From contig NZ_CALPCM010000012.1 of NCBI RefSeq assembly GCF_943193015.1, forward strand, positions 14,920 through 78,919: a stretch of 64,000 bases of DNA, read 5' to 3'. Each line of letters starts with the position of its first letter. The stretch's first letter is position 1. The translations under genes and the position numbers were made by a program. Below, one piece after another: positions 27,344 to 35,448 of the stretch. The stretch is from Hominisplanchenecus_A murintestinalis. Lineage in GTDB: Bacteria > Bacillota > Clostridia > Lachnospirales > Lachnospiraceae. A model generated the notes under the pieces. That model ran no database searches. It had not been told where the DNA came from and saw nothing but the letters and a program-made list of their open reading frames with translations.

Positions 27344-30300
27344 TTACTTACTGCCTTTTGTCCGGCGTCTCCTGCTCATTGCAGTCAATACTGCTCCCAG
27401 GGAAGCAAATGCAGCTGTCATCCATATCCACGGATTTCCAGACATGTCTGCTGTCTTTGGCGAATTCGCCGTAGTTCTCCAGCTCGAAGAATAATACCTC
27501 GGTCCGGTTGGCTTTGTTGGCTTTGTTGTCTCTGACGGATCGGTCGGCTTTTTCTTTGGCGTTTTTTTCTTTGGAGTCTTTTTCTTTGGCTTTTCCGTCT
27601 CTGTCGGTTCCGTCTGTCCTATCACATTTTTATCCGGCTTGCCGTCCCCGTCTGTATCAATATTCACATCCGGAACATTATCTCCGTCTGTATCAATGTT
27701 CAGATCCGGTTTCCCGTCTCCGTTTGTATCAATATTGATATCTGGTTTTCCGTCTCCATTTGTGTCAATATTGATATCCGGTTTTCCGTCTCCGTTTTTA
27801 TCAATATTGACATCTGGTTTGCCATCCCCATTTGTGTCAATATTGGTATCCGGTTTTCCGTCTCCGTTTGTATCAATATCTACATCCGGTTTTCCGTCCC
27901 CATCTGTATCAATGTTGATATCCGGTTTGCCGTCTCCATCTTTATCAATATTAATATCCGGCTTGCCGTCCCCGTCTGTGTCTACATCTACATCCGGTTT
28001 GCCGTCTCCGTCTTTATCAATATTGATATCCGGCTTGCCATCTCCGTCCACATCTACATTTACCGGAGGTGTCGTAGAACCTTTCTTTCCTAAAACCACA
28101 ACGACCTTCTGGTCAGCTCCTAAATTTTTAAATTCGATGCGTCCTGCTGCTTTCGCCGCTGTATCCAGCTTGCCATTGACAAATACATACTTTACTTCGT
28201 CTGTTCCGCTGTTCTTCACAGTCCAGCTTACACTCGTATCGTTTCCTTTCCGGACGGAATGGGTCGGGTCTATCGTTCCTTCACCACCGCTCAGAGATGT
28301 TGTAATAATATAATATATTACTATATTCTTATCCGGTTTCCCGTCTCCATCTTCGTCGATATTTACATCCGGTTTTCCGTCCCCATCCTCATCAATATTG
28401 ATATCAGGAAGTCCGTCTCCGTTTGTATCTACATTTACGTCCGGCTTTGGCGGGTTCTCCGGGTCAATGTCTTTATCCGCCTCTCCGTCTCCATCCTTAT
28501 CTACGATGTTCACATCCGGTTTTCCGTCTCCATCCTTATCCACGTTGATGTCCGGTTTTCCGTCCCCATCTGTATCTACATTTACGTCAGGCTTCGGCGG
28601 ATTTTCCGGATCAATGTCATCCGGCTCTCCGTCTCCATCCTTGTCTACAATGTTAATATCCGGTTTGCCATCCCCATCTTTATCTACATTCAAATCCGGG
28701 TCTCCGTCCCCATCCGTATCCACATTTACATTAGGTTTCGGCGGTTCCAGGTCTTCCGGATCAATTGGATCTGGTTTGCCGTCCCCATCTTTATCTACGA
28801 TGTTGACATCCGGTTTGCCATCCCCATCTTTGTCTACATTCAAATCTGGGTCGCCGTCTCCGTCTGTATCTACATTTACATTGGGTTTCGGCGGTTCTGG
28901 GTCTTCTGGATCAATTGGATCTGGTTTGCCGTCCCCATCTTTATCTACGATGTTGACATCCGGCTCGCCGTCCCCATCTTTATCCTCGTTCAGATCTGGG
29001 TCGCCGTCTCCGTCTGTATCTACATTCACTTCCGGTTTTCCATCTCCATCTTTATCAATGTTGATATCCGGTTTCCCGTCTCCGTCTGTATCTACATTCG
29101 TTGGCGGTGCAGAATCTTTCTTTCCAAGGACTACAACGACCTTTTGATCTGCATTAATGCCTTCTATGGTAACGCTTCCCTCTCCCTGAGCTGCTGTATT
29201 TGGCTGTCCGTTAACAAATACATACTTCACTTCCTCTGTTTCCGGATCTGCTACGCTCCAGGTTACAGTAGTATCACTGCCTTCCGTCACAGAATGGTTT
29301 CCTGTTATAGTCCCATTACCTCCGCTGATAGCTGTAGTAACATTAAAGCTTGGCTGGCGGAACGTTCCCTCTGTTCCCTGTGTGTCTCCTGGGAGAGACT
29401 TTTTGAGATAAATCTTTACGGTTTTGTTTTCCGTAATATCATTCATCTGAAGGCTTCCGCTTCCTGTTGCCTGTGTAACGTTATCATTTACCGTAATCTT
29501 CTCTACTTCATAGCCTTCAGGAATGCCGCTCCACTTGATTGTAACGGAACCATCCTTCTCTACCATACTCTGGCCTTCAACTGTGCCGGAACCACCCACG
29601 ATTTCAGCTGTTACTTTATACAGTTTTGACGTATCCGGAATTGGTTTCAGTGTACCATCATCATTCTTCTCCGCAAAGTAGACCTCAATCTTATGATCCT
29701 TTTCGATACGAAGAATATCGTCAATTTCTTTCCTTGTGACTTGTTCTTCTCCTTCTTTAGTAATCTTCTTATCTGTGTCCTGTGCCTTCGGCACGTTCAC
29801 TTTCGGAGCATTTGTTTTCGGTTCCACTTTTGCAGGAGCTTCTGTAGATTTTCCACTCTCTGTTGTCTTTTCAGACGCTTCTGTCGTCTTCTCAGATGCT
29901 TCTGTAGACTTTCCGCTCTCTGTCGTCTTCTCGGATGCTTCTGTAGACTTTCCGCTCTCTGTCGTCTTCTCGGATACTTCTGTAGACTTTCCGCTCTCTG
30001 TCGTCTTCTCGGATGCTTCCGTAGACTTTCCGCTCTCCGTTTCCTTTTTGGATGTCTCTGTAGATTTTCCGGTTTCTGTAGTCTTTTCAGATGCTTCCGT
30101 AGTCTTCTCTGCTTCCGGCGTTTTTACGCTTTCTGTAGCAGCTGCTGTTTCTGGTGTTTTCTTTGTCTCTGCTGCCGTCTTAAGCGCCGCTTCTGACATA
30201 ACAACCTTTTTCGCCTGAGTGCCTGATGTATTCTTTAATACACCAGCTGCTTTTGCCGGAGCCGCCTTAGTAGTTGTCGAACCGCCGCTTCCTGCCGCCT

Positions 30301-33300
30301 GGTACTCATAAACTGTCTCACCATCTACGACTATCTTCGCAACTGCCGAACCCTCAGCCGCTTCTGCAACAAGATCTTTATAATTCTGGTATTTATAAAC
30401 TGTCCTCGAACCTGGAACTGTACCGTTTCCATATTTGATAACCTCTACACGGAACAGCACCGGTTTCAAGTATACCTTTACATCTGTATCATCTGCCAGT
30501 TGGCCAAGCGTAACCTCTGTCTTATCTTTTAAGTCCTTTCTGACTTCGCCGTTAACCACTACTTTTTCTACTTCATAGTAGGTGTAGTCGTCTTCATCTG
30601 CATGTGACACATCCGGATTCCGAAGATCCCAGGATACCGTTCCAGCCTCTTCATCCTTGCTGATAACCGCGCCTCCGGTAATCTCGCCGGATCCACCGAT
30701 AATCTGCGTCGTCAGCTTCACATACTCTTCCTCAGAAAAACTTGGAGGAATCACTTCATTCTCGTCATTGACCTCTGCAAAGTAAACATCCACCACATGA
30801 TTCGCCTGAATGTTCGTTAAAGGTCTCTTCTTGTAAGTTCCTGTGACTTTCTGCCTGTCTGGTATCGTGACTTCTTCTCCGTCTACAACGACTTTGTAAA
30901 CGCGGTACTTCGTACCTGTCGCATCCCATGACACTGCTGCTGCCGCGCCTTTGTCAACTACCTGGCTGGGGCTGAGTATTACGTTGCTGTCTCCGCCATA
31001 GCGGTTCACTGTTACGGTATACTGTCCTTCCGTACTGCCGCCTCCAATTGTCGGCAATGCCTCAACCGTAACAACCACATCATGGTTTGCCTTGATTCCT
31101 GTGAATGAAATCGGTCCTTCCATGCTACTATATGGAAGTCCGTCTACCTCAACTTTAACTACTTGGTAATTGGAATCCTTAACGTTCCAGCTGACTTCCA
31201 GATTATCTCCCGATTTCACACTTGTAGTCGGCGTGATTTCATATTTGCTGCTATCGCTGCACCCTATGACGGCGGTACTGATTCTGTAAAATTTCTCAGT
31301 CGTATCTCCTCCGGGATTCGGATTTGGATCATCCGGATCAGTTGGCGGATTCGGATTCGGGTTTTCTGCATTATTCTCAAATTCTACATAAATTTTATGG
31401 TTCTCATGGATTCCTTCCGGGAACGTATAACTCTCTTCCGAAATCAAATCATCCTTCACCACTCCATCTACCAGAACCTTAGATACATACCATCCATCTG
31501 CTGCTTTCCAGCTAACGGTAGGCGTAGAACCTTCTTTCTGTCCCGTAGCTCCCGTTACAGTACCTTCTCCCTTTGAAGTTGCTGCAATGTCAAAATATCT
31601 GTCATAGTAAAGTTTCAGAGACAATGCCGGGCTTCCGGTAACTGCTCCGGTAAGTACATTATTTTCGTTCTCTTCGTTATACCAGTATTTCGTCCCTCCT
31701 ACTGTAAGCTCTGCCGTCTTATCACCCGCCTGAACAGACACTACTTCTTCCGTAGCTGCCGTATAGGTTTTGGTCACTCCGGTCTCGCTTACCTTCGTAT
31801 AAATATACTTGCCGTTCGCATCTTTCTTTCCAGAATTGATATAGGAATCCACCGTATACTTCACATCTGTCTTCGGCGTCCACATAGCGACAAATGTATG
31901 GTTCACTTTATTCGCCGCTTCGATATTTTCGCCTCCGGCATATGCCGTATACTTATCCTTTGCATCCCCCACAAATGACAGGATGCCATTTTCATTAGTT
32001 GCTACGTCTTCTCCTGCTGCATCCAGAACGCTCTTCATATACCAGCCGTCAAACGTGTAACCTGCTCTCTGCGGTACCAGGAATGTATTGTACTTCGCCG
32101 CTGTCGCTGTCTGGTATGCCTGATCAGAAATCCTGCTTCCTCCGTTGCTGTTAAAGCTTACTACAAACTTGCTTGTATCTTCTTTCCATACCGCATAAAC
32201 CGTTTTATCATGCGCCGGCATCACCGGCATAGCTGCTGCCGTACCTGAAATTCCGCTTGCGAATTTAAAGATAGCCGCATTATCATTCGTACTGGTTTCT
32301 GACCATCCCTGGAAAATATATCCGGCTTTCGTCGGAACGCCGCGCCCCTGAATCGGAATTGCCAGCGTACTAAATGACGTTCCATATGCAATGTCTGTAA
32401 TAGATCTCACATTTCCTAAAGATCCGCCATTCGCGTCAAGTTTTAATGTATAATTTCCAACTGTCCACTGCGCAATCAGATAATACGTGTCTCTTGTGGT
32501 AATACCTGCCTCATTTGTTTCTTTTACCGCCGTTGCTGTTTCAACCGGAAGCAAGTTTGCAGCGTTGTTGATATATGCGCTATTACTTACGCTGTCAGAA
32601 TTATCCGTATTCAACAGCTTCCATCCTGCAAAAGCATACCCTTCCCGCGTAGGCAGGATATTATGATCATCAATTTTTGTCTGAATGCTGGCGCCGGAAG
32701 TAACCTCGTAAGTATCGGTAAGAACTTCTGTGCCTGCAGAAGTAGTAATCACACCGCCGTTGGATACATACACGATTTTCGCCTTATCTTTGGAATAGCT
32801 CGGACGGATAATAATCGTATGGTCCTCTCCGCCTTCCGGCTGCGCCCCCGGTGTGATAGGATCCGGATCTTCACCCGGGTTTTTGCCTGGTATAACCCAT
32901 CCGCTGAACTCTTCCTCATCATCCTCTGACGGCGGCACGTCCTCATCTTCCGGCAGCACAATGATTGGGTTATCACCTATTACATAATAATCATCAATCG
33001 GATTTCCGTCCGCATCCTCAACAACTACATGAATTGGCTGGAAAATAGCTTTATTGCCTATATTTCCACACTCGTCTTTTACCCATACAATCACAGGCAG
33101 GTTGCTGTCGATTTCATAATCAAATGCATAGCTGTGATCTATACTTTCAAGCTCTTCCCAGTCATCTTCGCCGGGAGTTGCGCTATTGTCATTTGTAATC
33201 CAGTAAGCAGCTACGCCAGAACCGCGTCCATCCTCCATGAATGTGATTCCGTCCTCATCAATACCCATTCCGGTATCTGTCAGAGTAATCGTAGCGATAT

Positions 33301-35131
33301 TCTTCCCTGTGTTCTCCCCTTTGATAAACGGCGCTTCATTATCCAGAAATGCCACAAGGTAAGTCTGGGAAGATTTTGACTCATTCCCTTCCTGATCCCG
33401 CACTGAAAGCTCAAAAGTCCATCGACCCGAAGCGCTGCTGCCATTAAATATATAATCATTCAATTTATCCACGCTGTCTACCCAGCCGCTCTGGTATACC
33501 ACCGTATTCTTTGGGTCATATACTTTATAACTCCACTGGCTAATCTTGCCGTCATCACCCGCCAGGGTACCGGGTTTTGACTTATCGACAATATTCACCG
33601 GTATCGACTGGTTACTGTTTTTCAAATGCTGCAGATGAATTGTCATAATCTGCTCGCCAGTGCTGGAATCCTTCATATAAAAGTTTGCCAGTGGAATATC
33701 ACTGATAATCGGAGCCTGATTAAATTTCACATTTTCTATATAGTTATTATAAATGTACTGTGCCATCAGCCCCGCATAATCATCGCCGTTTGCAATAAAG
33801 CCATTTGAAGAACCTATACCCTGATGGATAATGTTTCCGTCCTCATCCTTCTTCGTATCTGTCAGGATCTTACCATCGTCTACATTTGAGACATAAAAAA
33901 TCTCATTTTCATTCAACCGCTTAATACCGTCGGGATAAGACGGATCCGTCTCTAAGGGAATATTAGGATCATTGCTCTCTCCCGCCAGGTTCACGAAATA
34001 TTTATAATCTGCCCCCTGATAGTACTGCACATTCTTCAATGCGTCAAAGGCTGTCGTCTCATAACTCATCTCCAGATCCGTGTACTGGAAACGAGAAAGG
34101 GAAGCGCACCCATGCGCCGAATAACCGACGAAAGGTCCAAATCCATTCAAGGTATTATCTTCCATTACCTGGGGAATCTTATATTTATCGTAAATGTTTG
34201 TAATCGCCCCAAGATTTCCCGATGCATCGTATGCCTGGGACTGTACGGTGATCTCGTCTCTCTTCAGCTCCACAGAGATGCGGGCCTTTTTCTCGTTTCC
34301 AAGACTTGTGCCCTTTGATGCTACTACGCTGCCAAGGTAGCTTGTTGTAACTGTATTTGCCGCCGGAGTAACGCCGTTCACTTTATAAATTCCTAATGTC
34401 GCCGCACCGCTGCTGGTATTGATTCCGCTGTAATAAAGCAGATATCCGTAAAGTTTACCGTCTACGATTCCGGCATTCATCAGGAAACCGCCGCCATGCA
34501 GCGTATGCGTATCTAAATACGACGCATCCAAGTTGAAACTAAAATTCCTGGTGGAATCACTCGGCGCCGGATAAATCATAAAATCCGCCCATGCCGGCGT
34601 CGCATAACCCACGAACGCCATATTCGCCGTCCCATCCTTCTGATAAGAAAGAATATGATGGTTATAATTATAAACAGTCGTAGGAAGTGCTCCGTTCTGG
34701 AAATAATTTTCAATCTGTACCTGCGTTCCATTCTGCGATCTATCACTCGCCAGACGAAGCGGCTGTTTCAGTTTCTGTTCATCCGACAGATTCAGCGCAT
34801 CGTATGTTCCCTGGCTGTAATAGTGATCATATACGTACCATCCATTCAAGTCCGTTGTATCAATCGATACCTTCGTATCTGTGATACGGAACGAACCCGG
34901 CTCCAATCCCTGTTCCAACAGCTTCTGCGTCAATTCTTCTTTAAATTCCAAAAAGGTTCCCGGATAATCGCTCGGCACATTGACAGCGATATCAATCGTT
35001 GGCGTCGGATTATTTCCGGCGTTGACTGCTGCTGATACTCCTATGGGAGCAAATCCTCCAACACATCCCAAAACCATGATAAAGCAGAGGAACAATGCTA
35101 ATAACCGCCTTCTCATTTCCCTACCTTTCAT
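27344..35131 (-). CDS. Large wall-anchored protein with InlB-type domains and calcium-type Asp repeats
   Basis: A 2,595-residue exported protein. A signal peptide spans roughly residues 1-35 (RRRLLALFLCFIMVLG to VSAA). A lectin-like or Ig-like region follows, then Listeria-Bacteroides/InlB repeats (LDANGG...GYIFQGW, FNSNGG...GYTFDGWY). Next come about seven ~80-residue divergent InlB-like domains (pattern VTTxIxGGxGTIxG...VxWxV...VxxVxVNG). A Thr/Ser/Glu/Lys minisatellite lies between two of them, and the last two domains each precede a block of DxDGDGxPD repeats. The C-terminus is a Lys/Pro/Thr-rich wall-spanning stretch, SPKTAD, a hydrophobic helix and RRRRTKGSK, i.e. a sortase-like signal with KTAD for KTGD. 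It is probably a calcium-stiffened surface adhesin; ligand unknown. AAAGGAGAG lies about 10 nt upstream of the start; an alternative in-frame ATG follows five codons later. Confidence 0.92.
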   Translation of the reverse strand: MKGREMRRRLLALFLCFIMVLGCVGGFAPIGVSAAVNAGNNPTPTIDIAVNVPSDYPGTFLEFKEELTQKLLEQGLEPGSFRITDTKVSIDTTDLNGWYVYDHYYSQGTYDALNLSDEQKLKQPLRLASDRSQNGTQVQIENYFQNGALPTTVYNYNHHILSYQKDGTANMAFVGYATPAWADFMIYPAPSDSTRNFSFNLDASYLDTHTLHGGGFLMNAGIVDGKLYGYLLYYSGINTSSGAATLGIYKVNGVTPAANTVTTSYLGSVVASKGTSLGNEKKARISVELKRDEITVQSQAYDASGNLGAITNIYDKYKIPQVMEDNTLNGFGPFVGYSAHGCASLSRFQYTDLEMSYETTAFDALKNVQYYQGADYKYFVNLAGESNDPNIPLETDPSYPDGIKRLNENEIFYVSNVDDGKILTDTKKDEDGNIIHQGIGSSNGFIANGDDYAGLMAQYIYNNYIENVKFNQAPIISDIPLANFYMKDSSTGEQIMTIHLQHLKNSNQSIPVNIVDKSKPGTLAGDDGKISQWSYKVYDPKNTVVYQSGWVDSVDKLNDYIFNGSSASGRWTFELSVRDQEGNESKSSQTYLVAFLDNEAPFIKGENTGKNIATITLTDTGMGIDEDGITFMEDGRGSGVAAYWITNDNSATPGEDDWEELESIDHSYAFDYEIDSNLPVIVWVKDECGNIGNKAIFQPIHVVVEDADGNPIDDYYVIGDNPIIVLPEDEDVPPSEDDEEEFSGWVIPGKNPGEDPDPITPGAQPEGGEDHTIIIRPSYSKDKAKIVYVSNGGVITTSAGTEVLTDTYEVTSGASIQTKIDDHNILPTREGYAFAGWKLLNTDNSDSVSNSAYINNAANLLPVETATAVKETNEAGITTRDTYYLIAQWTVGNYTLKLDANGGSLGNVRSITDIAYGTSFSTLAIPIQGRGVPTKAGYIFQGWSETSTNDNAAIFKFASGISGTAAAMPVMPAHDKTVYAVWKEDTSKFVVSFNSNGGSRISDQAYQTATAAKYNTFLVPQRAGYTFDGWYMKSVLDAAGEDVATNENGILSFVGDAKDKYTAYAGGENIEAANKVNHTFVAMWTPKTDVKYTVDSYINSGKKDANGKYIYTKVSETGVTKTYTAATEEVVSVQAGDKTAELTVGGTKYWYNEENENNVLTGAVTGSPALSLKLYYDRYFDIAATSKGEGTVTGATGQKEGSTPTVSWKAADGWYVSKVLVDGVVKDDLISEESYTFPEGIHENHKIYVEFENNAENPNPNPPTDPDDPNPNPGGDTTEKFYRISTAVIGCSDSSKYEITPTTSVKSGDNLEVSWNVKDSNYQVVKVEVDGLPYSSMEGPISFTGIKANHDVVVTVEALPTIGGGSTEGQYTVTVNRYGGDSNVILSPSQVVDKGAAAAVSWDATGTKYRVYKVVVDGEEVTIPDRQKVTGTYKKRPLTNIQANHVVDVYFAEVNDENEVIPPSFSEEEYVKLTTQIIGGSGEITGGAVISKDEEAGTVSWDLRNPDVSHADEDDYTYYEVEKVVVNGEVRKDLKDKTEVTLGQLADDTDVKVYLKPVLFRVEVIKYGNGTVPGSRTVYKYQNYKDLVAEAAEGSAVAKIVVDGETVYEYQAAGSGGSTTTKAAPAKAAGVLKNTSGTQAKKVVMSEAALKTAAETKKTPETAAATESVKTPEAEKTTEASEKTTETGKSTETSKKETESGKSTEASEKTTESGKSTEVSEKTTESGKSTEASEKTTESGKSTEASEKTTEASEKTTESGKSTEAPAKVEPKTNAPKVNVPKAQDTDKKITKEGEEQVTRKEIDDILRIEKDHKIEVYFAEKNDDGTLKPIPDTSKLYKVTAEIVGGSGTVEGQSMVEKDGSVTIKWSGIPEGYEVEKITVNDNVTQATGSGSLQMNDITENKTVKIYLKKSLPGDTQGTEGTFRQPSFNVTTAISGGNGTITGNHSVTEGSDTTVTWSVADPETEEVKYVFVNGQPNTAAQGEGSVTIEGINADQKVVVVLGKKDSAPPTNVDTDGDGKPDINIDKDGDGKPEVNVDTDGDGDPDLNEDKDGDGEPDVNIVDKDGDGKPDPIDPEDPEPPKPNVNVDTDGDGDPDLNVDKDGDGKPDVNIVDKDGDGKPDPIDPEDLEPPKPNVNVDTDGDGDPDLNVDKDGDGKPDINIVDKDGDGEPDDIDPENPPKPDVNVDTDGDGKPDINVDKDGDGKPDVNIVDKDGDGEADKDIDPENPPKPDVNVDTNGDGLPDINIDEDGDGKPDVNIDEDGDGKPDKNIVIYYIITTSLSGGEGTIDPTHSVRKGNDTSVSWTVKNSGTDEVKYVFVNGKLDTAAKAAGRIEFKNLGADQKVVVVLGKKGSTTPPVNVDVDGDGKPDINIDKDGDGKPDVDVDTDGDGKPDINIDKDGDGKPDINIDTDGDGKPDVDIDTNGDGKPDTNIDTNGDGKPDVNIDKNGDGKPDINIDTNGDGKPDINIDTNGDGKPDLNIDTDGDNVPDVNIDTDGDGKPDKNVIGQTEPTETEKPKKKTPKKKTPKKKPTDPSETTKPTKPTGPRYYSSSWRTTANSPKTADMSGNPWIWMTAAFASLGAVLTAMSRRRRTKGSK
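27625..28062 (-). repeat. Calcium-type DxDGDGxPD repeats, distal block (12 units)
   Basis: Twelve tandem 12-residue (36-bp) units of the form DTNGDGKPDINI. The spacing of acidic residues matches thrombospondin type-3/dockerin-like calcium loops (D-x-D/N-x-D-G-x-x-D). DNA copies are very similar, so length variation by slippage is plausible. Confidence 0.85.
28330..29100 (-). repeat. Calcium-type DxDGDGxPD repeats, proximal block (17 units)
   Basis: Seventeen units of the same kind, arranged in longer periods with IDPExxEPPKPNV linkers about every three units. The block is separated from the distal one by a single InlB-like domain. Confidence 0.85.
29841..30100 (-). repeat. 39-bp minisatellite encoding SEKTTESGKSTEA
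   Basis: Tandem 39-bp units, nearly identical from 29902 onward with copies starting at 29902, 29941 and 29980, become more diverged at both ends. They encode a 13-residue Ser/Thr/Glu/Lys unit that resembles wall-spanning or O-glycosylated linkers. Confidence 0.85.
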
Positions 35132-35320
35132 CTTACATTTTCTCTCCTTTCGTTTTGCTTTATTGTTAAAAAATGCAGAAACAGAGATACCTAATCATTC
35201 AGGCTATCCCTGTAATCTATGTCAATGCAATCCTTATAGAATTCCGTGAGGATTACATTTGGCATCTGACACCCTGGTACTATAATATGTAAGATATGCT
35301 GTACGGTGTATTTTACGTTA

Positions 35321-35348
35321 ATTATAGCACTCTGTTTTTTCGTTTCAA
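35321..35348 (-). promoter_or_regulatory. Promoter of the 2,595-residue surface-protein gene
   Basis: On the minus strand TTGAAA (35343-35348), a 16-bp spacer and TATAAT (35321-35326). It implies a ~180-nt leader containing a possible stem TGTAATCCT/AGGATTGCA near 35225-35260. The gap 35132-35448 holds no gene beyond this leader and the terminator of the next operon. Confidence 0.7.
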
Positions 35349-35401
35349 GATATTACGCAAAAATTAATAAATTCTTAATAAAGCGCATGTATATACATAG
35401 C

Positions 35402-35432
35402 AAAACAGCCGGCCATAATGCCTGCCGGCTGT
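35402..35432 (-). terminator. Terminator of the hydratase gene
   Basis: ACAGCCGGC (35405-35413) and GCCGGCTGT (35424-35432) form a 9-bp GC-rich stem with a 10-nt loop, followed on the minus strand by TTTTGC. It lies 17 bp beyond the hydratase stop. Confidence 0.8.
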
Positions 35433-35448
35433 TGTAATATTATTTTTA

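Noticed and set aside
27625..28062. 36-bp direct repeats that could suggest a CRISPR array
   Set aside because: Repeats are back to back with no unique spacers, vary at codon level and encode a regular 12-residue protein motif.
28259..29629. Open frames on the plus strand opposite the DxDGDGxPD repeats
   Set aside because: Their repetitive products (for example repeated Ser-Pro-Ser or Ile-Tyr-Ile-Arg patterns) simply mirror the minus-strand repeats; the minus frame has signal peptide, domains and anchor.
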